This document shows, piece by piece, positions 14,337 through 19,973 of a stretch of DNA of 19,973 bases (its first letter is position 1; the number at the start of each line of letters is the position of its first letter). The position numbers and the translations under genes are program-made. The stretch is from Selenomonas sp. (GTDB taxonomy: Bacteria > Bacillota_C > Negativicutes > Selenomonadales > Selenomonadaceae): NCBI RefSeq assembly GCF_024699275.1, contig NZ_JAILPX010000045.1, positions 1 through 19,973 on the forward strand, written 5' to 3'. The notes under the pieces are model-generated. The model was not told the DNA's origin, made no database searches, and saw nothing but the letters and a program-made list of their open reading frames with translations.

Positions 14337-16090
14337 GCGAAGTGAACGAAAGCCAGGAAATGGTCCATCTGACCATCAACAATATTCCCATTGAAGTACC
14401 TAAGGGTACAAAAATCATGCAGGCAGCCCAGACAATCGGCATCGATATTCCTCATCTTTGCTATCATGAGGATCAACGCATCAAAGCCCATTGCCGTCTC
14501 TGTTCCGTTGAAGTTACCGGCAAGAAACGGTTGCTGGCCGCCTGCTCCACAGAAGTCTGGGAAGGTATGGACGTACATACCGATACCCAGATTGTACGGG
14601 ATACCCAGGTATCCATTCTCCAGCTTATGCTTGCCAACCATCACAAGGACTGCTTAAGCTGCCCCCGCAACCAGAATTGCGATTTACAGAAATTGTGCAG
14701 CCGCTTCAATATCCTGGAATCCAATCTGCCCAGTGTCGTCAAGGAAGAGCCTCGAATCGAGACAAATCCTTCCATTGTCCGAGACCCATCCAAATGCATC
14801 CGTTGTGGCCGCTGCATCCGGGCCTGCAAGGACGTGCAGGGCATTGCTGCTCTGACCTATGCAGGACGCAGCAGCGATATCGTGGTAACTACAGCCTTCA
14901 ACAAACCCATGGAAGCCACCGACTGCATCCTCTGCGGTCAGTGCAGTCTCGTCTGCCCCACCGGTGCCATCGTAGAAAAGGACGACACCCAAAAGGTATT
15001 GGATGCACTGCAGGATGACAGCAAACATGTAATTGTGCAGGTTGCCCCCTCCGTCCGCGTGGCACTGGGCGATGCTTTCGGTATGGAACCGGGCGCAATT
15101 GTGACGGGTCAGATGGTAACTGCCTTAAAGCTTCTGGGCTTTGACAAGGTATTTGATACCAACTTCGGTGCGGACCTCACCATCATGGAAGAAGGTCACG
15201 AATTTCTGCACCGGCTCAACAATGACGGCGTACTCCCCATGATGACTTCCTGCAGTCCGGGGTGGGTCAACTATATGGAAAAACACTTCCCTTCCTGCAT
15301 CAACCACCTTTCCTCTGCCAAGTCCCCCATGAGTATGTTTGGAGCTGTGGCTAAAACCTATTACGCCGAAAAGGCTGGACTTAAACCGCAGGAAATCGTC
15401 ACCGTATCCATCATGCCCTGCACAGCAAAGAAGTTTGAAGCCGCCCGCCCGGAAATGGGCCGCGATGGTTACCAGGATGTGGATATCGTCCTCACCACTC
15501 GTGAACTGATTAAACTGATTAAATACGTAGGCCTGTCCATTGGCCAGCTGCCGGAAAATGACTTCGACAGCCCCCTGGGATTATCCTCTGGCGCCGGTGC
15601 CATTTTCGGTGCTACCGGTGGCGTTATGGAAGCCGCTTTGCGCACAGTTTACGAAAAAGTCACTGGCGAATCGCTGGAAAAAGTAGAATTCATGGATGTC
15701 CGCGGCTTCGAGGGCATCAAAGAAGCTACGGTGCATCTGCCTGAACGGGATGTGCATATTGCCGTAGCCCATACCCTCAAAAACGCCCGCAAAATCATGG
15801 AACAGGTCAAAAAGGGTACCAGCCCCTACGATTTCATTGAAATCATGGCCTGCCCCGGCGGCTGTATCGGCGGCGGTGGCCAGCCCATCGGCACCACCAA
15901 TGCCATCCGTAAGAAACGCATGGCCGCCCTCTATGAAATCGATAAGAATCTGCCTATCCGCAAATCCCACGAAAATCCGGATATCCAGACCCTCTACAAA
16001 GAATATCTGGGCGAGCCCTTAGGGGAAAAGGCCCATGAACTCCTGCATACCCACTACCATAAAGTGGATAAACCCTATAGCTTCAATTAA
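14333..16090 (+). CDS. hydA: [FeFe]-hydrogenase catalytic (alpha) subunit
   Basis: A 585-aa catalytic subunit that reversibly reduces protons to H2. Domains in order: N-terminal plant-type [2Fe-2S] (C43, C54, C57, C71); His-Cys3 [4Fe-4S] (H103, C107, C110, C116); two ferredoxin [4Fe-4S] motifs (C155/158/161/165 and C198/201/204/208); then the H-cluster domain. H-cluster motifs: L1 TSCSPGW (305-311), where the classic form is TSCCPxW; L2 MPCTAKKFE (361-369); and L3 EIMACPGGCIGGGGQP (503-518). The small subunit-like C-terminus RKSHENPDIQTLYKEYLG is fused as usual. No C-terminal [2Fe-2S] extension is present. It is translated from the ATGA overlap with hydB. Maturation genes hydEFG are not in the window. 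Confidence 0.95.
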   Translation: MSEVNESQEMVHLTINNIPIEVPKGTKIMQAAQTIGIDIPHLCYHEDQRIKAHCRLCSVEVTGKKRLLAACSTEVWEGMDVHTDTQIVRDTQVSILQLMLANHHKDCLSCPRNQNCDLQKLCSRFNILESNLPSVVKEEPRIETNPSIVRDPSKCIRCGRCIRACKDVQGIAALTYAGRSSDIVVTTAFNKPMEATDCILCGQCSLVCPTGAIVEKDDTQKVLDALQDDSKHVIVQVAPSVRVALGDAFGMEPGAIVTGQMVTALKLLGFDKVFDTNFGADLTIMEEGHEFLHRLNNDGVLPMMTSCSPGWVNYMEKHFPSCINHLSSAKSPMSMFGAVAKTYYAEKAGLKPQEIVTVSIMPCTAKKFEAARPEMGRDGYQDVDIVLTTRELIKLIKYVGLSIGQLPENDFDSPLGLSSGAGAIFGATGGVMEAALRTVYEKVTGESLEKVEFMDVRGFEGIKEATVHLPERDVHIAVAHTLKNARKIMEQVKKGTSPYDFIEIMACPGGCIGGGGQPIGTTNAIRKKRMAALYEIDKNLPIRKSHENPDIQTLYKEYLGEPLGEKAHELLHTHYHKVDKPYSFN

Positions 16091-16093
16091 GAA

Positions 16094-16125
16094 CAGCCCC
16101 ACTCATCATCCGATGAGTGGGGCTG
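16094..16125. terminator. Shared hairpin between convergent hydA and araD
   Basis: A perfect 14-bp stem CAGCCCCACTCATC / GATGAGTGGGGCTG with an ATCC loop, 4 bases after hydA and 15 bases after the araD stop on the other strand. Neither side has a good T-run (minus side TTCTTAATT), so it may be a weak bidirectional terminator or a transcript-end stabiliser. Confidence 0.6.
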
Positions 16126-16139
16126 CCTGCTATCAAAAA

Positions 16140-16844
16140 TTAATCATTTTTCTTCTGTCCATAATAAGCGTTGGGACCATGCTTACGCAGGAAATGTTTA
16201 TCCAGCAAAGCCTGGGGCATTGGGTCGCGATCAGCCGTAAGCATTTGGGTATGGAAAGCCATCATAGCCACTTCTTCCAAGACCACGGCATTATGTACGG
16301 CATTAAAGGGATCCGTTCCCCAGGTAAAGGGGCCATGATTCTTCACCAAAACAGCCGGCACATAATCCGGATTGATGCCATATTTCTTAAACCGCTCCAC
16401 CGCCACAACGCCCGTATTGTATTCATAGGCGCCTTTGATTTCCTCTTCGGTCATATCCCGGGTACAGGGAATCTCTCCATAAAAATAATCGCCCTGAGTC
16501 GTACCATATGCCCGCACGCCCTGACCTGCCTGGGCAAAAATAGTTGCCCAACGGGAATGCGTATGTACTACACCACCAATGTTCGGAAATTCCTTATAAA
16601 AAATCCGATGGGTTTCCGTATCGGAAGAAGGATTCATATCCCCTTCTACCTTATTCCCATCTAAATCGACCACAACCATATCGGACGGTTTCATCACATC
16701 ATATTCCACACCAGACGGCTTGATGACAAAAAGTCCCTTCTCCCGATCAATACCGGAAACATTTCCCCAGGTAAAGGTAATGAGGTGATGCTTCGGTAAA
16801 AGCATATTGGCCTCATAAACTTTCTCTTTCAGTTCTTCTAACAT
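16140..16844 (-). CDS. araD: L-ribulose-5-phosphate 4-epimerase (class II aldolase fold)
   Basis: A 234-aa cytoplasmic zinc enzyme that converts L-ribulose 5-phosphate to D-xylulose 5-phosphate, joining arabinose use to the pentose phosphate pathway. Features: N27/S30 in TWGNVSG, phosphate contact KPSG (42-45), SSDTETH (73-79), zinc ligands H94-x-H96 in HTHSRWA and H170 in KNHGPFTWG, and GTTQGDYF (114-121), all as in E. coli AraD at about one residue offset. The start at 16844 is fixed by GGAGGGG six bases upstream; an upstream in-frame ATG would add 13 non-family residues. It is a single gene with no araA or araB beside it. UlaF/SgbE homologues catalyse the same reaction and cannot be excluded. 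Confidence 0.92.
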   Translation of the reverse strand: MLEELKEKVYEANMLLPKHHLITFTWGNVSGIDREKGLFVIKPSGVEYDVMKPSDMVVVDLDGNKVEGDMNPSSDTETHRIFYKEFPNIGGVVHTHSRWATIFAQAGQGVRAYGTTQGDYFYGEIPCTRDMTEEEIKGAYEYNTGVVAVERFKKYGINPDYVPAVLVKNHGPFTWGTDPFNAVHNAVVLEEVAMMAFHTQMLTADRDPMPQALLDKHFLRKHGPNAYYGQKKND

Positions 16845-16927
16845 TTGTTCCCCTCCAACACATTCACCATTTGTGCCGCGCACATGATTCCTACAGTTTC
16901 TTATTTTTTCGCATTAATTACACTCAT

Positions 16928-16956
16928 ATCATACAACAGGAATACAGGTTTTTCAA
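16928..16956 (-). promoter_or_regulatory. Promoter of araD
   Basis: Minus strand TTGAAA, 17-base spacer, TATGAT. The leader is about 75 bases. An operator-like palindrome lies 17 bases upstream of the -35 box. Confidence 0.7.
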
Positions 16957-16973
16957 GTAGTTCAGAAAAATTT

Positions 16974-16987
16974 TGTGCTCGAACACA
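16974..16987. promoter_or_regulatory. Operator-like near-palindrome upstream of araD
   Basis: TGTGCTCGAACACA has dyad symmetry (TGTGyTCGArCACA) broken at only one position pair and is flanked by A/T runs. The TGT...ACA half-sites are typical of GntR-family operators, which include Firmicute AraR sites. Assignment to a given regulator is inference. Confidence 0.4.
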
Positions 16988-17043
16988 TTTTTTAAATATT
17001 GCCAGTTCAGTACATTACCGGCAGCCTGGCAACAATATCTGCA

Positions 17044-17068
17044 TAAAAAAGCCGTCCAAAAGACGGCT
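17044..17068 (-). terminator. Terminator of the HAD hydrolase gene
   Basis: Minus strand AGCCGTC / GACGGCT stem (7 bp, TTTTG loop) followed directly by six Ts. Confidence 0.88.
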
Positions 17069-17090
17069 CTTCCTTCTAAATAGAAACGAT

Positions 17091-17894
17091 TCAACACAAC
17101 CCCTGCTCGATAAAGCTGCGAATGGTCTTCATAACCCCATGCTCTGCATTGCTGGGCGCCACAAATCTTGCGGCTTCCTTAACCGGCGGATAGGCATTTT
17201 CCATGGCATAGCTATAATAAGCCGCCTCCATCATTTCCAAGTCATTCATATAATCGCCAAATACCGCACATTCCTCCGGCTTTACCCCCAGGCGTTTCTG
17301 AAGTGCCTTGACGGCCATACCTTTATTGGCCCCCTTGTTAGTCACATCCACCCAATAGGCGCTGGCCAACACCACCTGCATGGAATCATAGTAAGGCGCA
17401 AATAACGGATAGATTTTCTCCGCCGCATCACCATCCGGTGTAAAGAACGAAATCTTTATGGGTTCATCGGGAATGTCGTCAAAACGATCCACGATTTCCA
17501 CCCGCCGGAAGTATTTTTGCAATTCTTCCATCTGGACTTCCGGTTTTTTCCCCCGTAACAGATAAACGGTTTCTTTGCCACAGAATACATTGTAGATACC
17601 ATCAATATCATTGACGCTATTATAGATTTCCCTGGCCAAATTCCGCTCAATGATATCGGAAAAGAGCTCTTCTCCATATTGACGTACAATGGTGCCGTTA
17701 TCGCTGACAAAAATAAACTGATCCTCATATTTTGGAAAGCTCTTCAAAAGCGAAAAATACTGCCGCCCACTGGCAGGTGCAAACTGAACCCCGCGCGCCT
17801 GCAGTTCTTCCATCACCTCGTCAAATTCTTCCGGCAGCTGACCGTTCTCATCCAACAGCGTACCATCCATATCGGATAAAATCAATTTTATCAT
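17091..17894 (-). CDS. Cof-type HAD-superfamily phosphatase
   Basis: A 267-aa cytoplasmic HAD hydrolase of the Cof/IIB subfamily. Motif I is D8-x-D10-GTLLDENG at the N-terminus, motif II is S42 in APASGRQ, motif III is K191 in NKGANKGMAVKAL, and motif IV is FGDYMNDLEMME (D214, N217, D218). A C2-type cap lies between about 85 and 185. Such enzymes dephosphorylate sugar phosphates or other small phosphoesters; the substrate is not predictable. The start at 17894 is chosen because GAGGAG lies 7 bases upstream and motif I then begins at residue 8. It follows the DUF815 ATPase by 25 bases in the same direction, so the two are probably co-transcribed, and it ends in a strong terminator. Confidence 0.9.
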   Translation of the reverse strand: MIKLILSDMDGTLLDENGQLPEEFDEVMEELQARGVQFAPASGRQYFSLLKSFPKYEDQFIFVSDNGTIVRQYGEELFSDIIERNLAREIYNSVNDIDGIYNVFCGKETVYLLRGKKPEVQMEELQKYFRRVEIVDRFDDIPDEPIKISFFTPDGDAAEKIYPLFAPYYDSMQVVLASAYWVDVTNKGANKGMAVKALQKRLGVKPEECAVFGDYMNDLEMMEAAYYSYAMENAYPPVKEAARFVAPSNAEHGVMKTIRSFIEQGLC

Positions 17895-17919
17895 GCATTT
17901 CTCCTCATCGAATATAAAA

Positions 17920-19230
17920 TCACTCACGGTCACTGAGCAGAGAATTAATATACTGCTGCGCCGTACGCCCAGAAAGCCCTGAATGGCTCATTTCCCAACG
18001 CAGAGCACCAGCTCTTAGCTCCTCAACGGAGAGCGTTATTTCCGGATAACGCGCTGCCAAAGCTTCCACAATGGCATAATACTCCTTCTGATTTGGCTTG
18101 AAATACCCTATGGACAAGCCGAACCGGTCTGCCAGTGACAATTTTTCCTGCACCGTATCGTTAGGATGTAAATCCGGGTCCATGAACTCCGCCCGATCGT
18201 CCAGCCGTTCCTTTATCAGATGGCGGCGATTGCTGGTGGCATAAATCAAAATATTATCGGGCTTCACTTCCAGACCGCCTTCAATAACCGCTTTGAGATA
18301 TTTATACTCCACCTCAAATTCCTCAAAGGATAAATCATCCATATAGATGATAAACTTATAATTACGGTTCTTGATGCGGGCAATTATGCGTTGCAGATAC
18401 TTAAATTCATGCTTGTAGACCTCAATCATCCGCAAGCCTTGGTCGTAGTACTCGTTAAGAATGGCCTTAATGCTGGTACTTTTTCCTGTACCCGCATCAC
18501 CATAGAGCAGCACATTATTGGCTTTGCGTCCCTGAACAAATGCTTCTGTATTGGCCGCCAAGCGCTCCTTTTGACTTTCATACCCCACAATATCCGTAAG
18601 CCGGATATCCCCGGTAGTCGTAATGGGTTCTAGGAGCTGTCCTGTCATGGCGATTTCCGGCGACACCCGGAATGCCTTATTCAGTCCCAACATCCCCACG
18701 CCATATTGCGCATAAAAATCGGTGACCACCTTGAACATCGCTGCACCGTCTGCAGCCTCACCAATGGCAGCAGTCAACGCCCTGACCTTATCGCTGACGC
18801 TCTTGTTATAAATCTGCTCAGACTTAGCCACCGCCTGATAGTTTGTCACAATGGAAAAAGCATTTATGCCCAGGGCCTCTTCCAAAGGCGAAAAATCATA
18901 ATCCCAAAGCTGGCGAAAAATAGACAAATCATTTTCCGCAAAAGATCGGACGCTGCCGGCTCCGGCCCCCCGCTTTTCACAAACCAACGTGAAGGGCGCT
19001 TCTGTCGTTGCCAACAAATAAGCCAGATAACTGTGCCAGAGATTGCCATCAAAACCATAGCGAGTCGCCACATCCAACAAGCGATTCACCACAGCAAGGG
19101 TTTGCCCCGCCAATTCCTCCCGGTCATAATCTCTCTTAGCCAAACAATGAGCGATATCGGCCATAGCCGAAAGCAGGTTATTCTTTCCCAAATCCCGATA
19201 GATAACCAGCCTGGTGACAAGTTTATACAT
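17920..19230 (-). CDS. DUF815-family AAA+ ATPase
   Basis: A 436-aa cytoplasmic P-loop ATPase. Residues 1-200 are helical and lack known motifs. The AAA+ module begins at about 205 with DIVGYESQK. Walker A is GDAGTGKS (244-251), Walker B is IIYMDDL (294-300), and a sensor-1-like strand with Asn is [10 protein letters not shown] (329-338). The motif following (DDRAEFMD, then [19 protein letters not shown]) is characteristic of DUF815. The start at 19230 is placed after GGAGGG; an in-frame ATG upstream has no ribosome binding site. Family members are widespread in bacteria, with no firmly established role. Co-transcription with the HAD phosphatase is likely. Function unknown. Confidence 0.88.
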   Translation of the reverse strand: MYKLVTRLVIYRDLGKNNLLSAMADIAHCLAKRDYDREELAGQTLAVVNRLLDVATRYGFDGNLWHSYLAYLLATTEAPFTLVCEKRGAGAGSVRSFAENDLSIFRQLWDYDFSPLEEALGINAFSIVTNYQAVAKSEQIYNKSVSDKVRALTAAIGEAADGAAMFKVVTDFYAQYGVGMLGLNKAFRVSPEIAMTGQLLEPITTTGDIRLTDIVGYESQKERLAANTEAFVQGRKANNVLLYGDAGTGKSTSIKAILNEYYDQGLRMIEVYKHEFKYLQRIIARIKNRNYKFIIYMDDLSFEEFEVEYKYLKAVIEGGLEVKPDNILIYATSNRRHLIKERLDDRAEFMDPDLHPNDTVQEKLSLADRFGLSIGYFKPNQKEYYAIVEALAARYPEITLSVEELRAGALRWEMSHSGLSGRTAQQYINSLLSDRE

Positions 19231-19270
19231 ACACACCCTCCAATCCCCAAAGCAGCAACCATACCTTTTC

Positions 19271-19298
19271 ATTTTAACACAAACAGGGCAGGAAACAA
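19271..19298 (-). promoter_or_regulatory. Possible promoter of the DUF815-HAD operon
   Basis: Minus strand TTGTTT, 16-base spacer, TAAAAT. It overlaps the hairpin of the upstream gene, so it is tentative. Confidence 0.35.
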
Positions 19299-19312
19299 AT
19301 GGTTTCCTGCCC
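19286..19312 (-). terminator. Hairpin after the His-rich secreted protein gene
   Basis: A perfect 11-bp stem GGGCAGGAAAC / GTTTCCTGCCC with a 5-base loop, 20 bases past the stop. The minus-strand tail is TGTTTGTGTTAAAAT, T-rich but interrupted. Confidence 0.6.
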
Positions 19313-19332
19313 CTTTAGGCCTAATCGAAAGC

Positions 19333-19662
19333 TTAGTGACGATAGTGATTGTGGTGATTATAGTCATCCTTTATTTCCCGAACCACACGGTCATGACGCT
19401 TCTGCTCTTCTTTCATTTTCTTATCAAATTCTTTTTCCGTCAATTCACTATGACGCTTCTGATATTTCAATGACAGTACATTCTGTCTGTGTACACGATC
19501 TTCTTCACTCATGCGATGGCTATACTGATTGTGGGTACCATCCTCATAAGCAGGTTTAATCGCTGCCTCTGCCACATTTGTCATGGACATCCCCGCGATT
19601 CCGAAACCAAACATCCCCGCCAAGGCCAAAACCATTACCTTTTTACCATTAACCTGCAACAT
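19333..19662 (-). CDS. Small secreted His-rich basic protein (hypothetical)
   Basis: A 109-aa exported protein of unknown function. The signal peptide covers residues 1 to about 33 (KK at 7-8, a hydrophobic core with several Met and Gly residues, cleavage near AEA-A). The mature part of about 75 residues is highly charged, predicted helical, and rich in Lys, Glu, Arg and His (MSEEDRVHRQNVLSLKYQKR..., EKEFDKKMKEEQKRHDRVVRE). It ends in NHHNHYRH, a possible metal-binding tail. No cysteine is in the mature chain. GGGG lies 8 bases upstream of the ATG. A Pho-box-like triple repeat lies 68-96 bases upstream, suggesting stress or phosphate control (inference). No homologue is recognised. Confidence 0.72.
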   Translation of the reverse strand: MLQVNGKKVMVLALAGMFGFGIAGMSMTNVAEAAIKPAYEDGTHNQYSHRMSEEDRVHRQNVLSLKYQKRHSELTEKEFDKKMKEEQKRHDRVVREIKDDYNHHNHYRH

Positions 19663-19703
19663 TTTATCTACCCCTTTTTGACAAATTCTTAACTACGAAA
19701 CTT

Positions 19704-19758
19704 ACTATACAGCAATATTCTATAAAAGACATTAAAATCCCATTAAAGTTTCATTAAA
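19704..19758 (-). promoter_or_regulatory. Pho-box-like triple direct repeat with downstream -10 box
   Basis: Minus strand: TTTAATG occurs three times at exact 11-base period (plus-strand CATTAAA at 19730-19736, 19741-19747 and 19752-19758), with AT-rich 4-base spacers AAAC and GGAT. A TATAGT -10 box lies at 19704-19709 with no recognisable -35, so the third repeat would cover the -35 position. This is the geometry of PhoB/PhoP-type OmpR-family activator sites. Confidence 0.5.
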
Positions 19759-19805
19759 AAGAATAAATTAACAACCAACAAAAGGACTCACACAAAACTT
19801 TATCC

Positions 19806-19835
19806 TTTACACTCAGCACCTCACTATGTTATAAT
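19806..19835 (+). promoter_or_regulatory. Promoter of tRNA-Ser
   Basis: TTTACA, 18-base spacer, TATAAT, ending 27 bases before the mature tRNA. Confidence 0.8.
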
Positions 19836-19862
19836 ATTTGTTGTTCAATCATGAACGACCTT

Positions 19863-19951
19863 GGAGAGGTGTCCGAGTGGTCGAAGGTGCTTGACTCGAA
19901 ATCAAGTGTGGTTAATAGCCACCGTGGGTTCGAATCCCACCCTCTCTGCCA
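19863..19951 (+). tRNA. tRNA-Ser (anticodon CGA)
   Basis: An 89-base class II tRNA with encoded CCA. The acceptor is GGAGAGG / CCTCTCT (G-U at 1-72), the anticodon arm CTTGA-CTCGAAA-TCAAG places CGA at 34-36 (reads UCG), the long variable arm GTGG-TTAATAG-CCAC is typical of tRNA-Ser, and the T arm is GTGGG-TTCGAAT-CCCAC. The discriminator is G. Confidence 0.95.
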
Positions 19952-19973
19952 TTGAGATTAAAGGGCTCGCGCG

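Noticed and set aside
14114..14644. 176-aa minus-strand ORF opposite the hydB-hydA junction
   Set aside because: A shadow of two real genes in the opposite frame.
16994..17038. Imperfect inverted repeat (ATTGCCAG ... CTGGCAA) between the HAD terminator and araD promoter
   Set aside because: The arms do not align without gaps, and there is no T-run or nearby gene end. Left unassigned rather than called a terminator or riboswitch.
1..19973. CRISPR array, insertion sequence, prophage or integrated element
   Set aside because: No regularly spaced repeats, transposase, integrase or tRNA-end duplication is seen, and gene content is ordinary chromosomal.

Overview
This window looks like chromosomal DNA from a diderm, anaerobic Firmicute of the Negativicutes, most likely a Selenomonas-like member of the Selenomonadaceae. 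That is an inference from the gene set. It includes a SCIFF peptide with its radical-SAM maturase, a trimeric [FeFe]-hydrogenase, a flagellin-like protein, a DUF815 ATPase, strong GGAGG ribosome binding sites and sigma-A type promoters. Base composition is even, and I see no insertion sequence, phage gene or CRISPR array.

Layout, left to right. (1) The start of a GAPDH gene (minus) with its promoter. (2) The ranthipeptide locus scfA-scfB (minus), with a terminator-like hairpin between the two genes. (3) A minus-strand group: a zinc-ribbon membrane protein, then a likely operon of a two-TM protein with a BamE/SmpA-like tail, a small secreted protein, and a PHP-type histidinol phosphatase. (4) Two hexose-phosphate enzymes, glucose-6-phosphate isomerase and alpha-phosphoglucomutase, as single-gene units with their own terminators. 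(5) A translationally coupled pair, a DUF218/YdcF-like protein and a MATE transporter. (6) A lone, divergent flagellin-like gene behind a near-consensus sigma-A promoter. (7) tRNA-Gln(CUG). (8) The plus-strand operon hydC-hydB-hydA. (9) Minus-strand L-ribulose-5-phosphate 4-epimerase, then a DUF815 ATPase plus HAD phosphatase pair. (10) A small secreted His-rich protein with a Pho-box-like triple repeat upstream, and tRNA-Ser(CGA) on plus.

Most of the window is central sugar metabolism (gap, pgi, pgcA, araD) and fermentative hydrogen metabolism.

The most interesting point is in the hydrogenase. Its NuoF-like subunit HydB is a short form without ferredoxin-type domains. It also departs from consensus at several FMN/NAD(H) motifs. 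One change is Gly175 in place of the second glutamate of the CGEET motif, the residue that in E. coli NuoF (E183) is reported to exclude NADP(H). This predicts a ferredoxin-independent hydrogenase with relaxed or NADP(H) cofactor use. Other points are the SCIFF attenuator layout, the divergent flagellin, the Pho-box-like repeat, and an exact 14-bp tandem repeat forming the pgcA promoter. No complete, wholly undescribed multi-gene system is evident.
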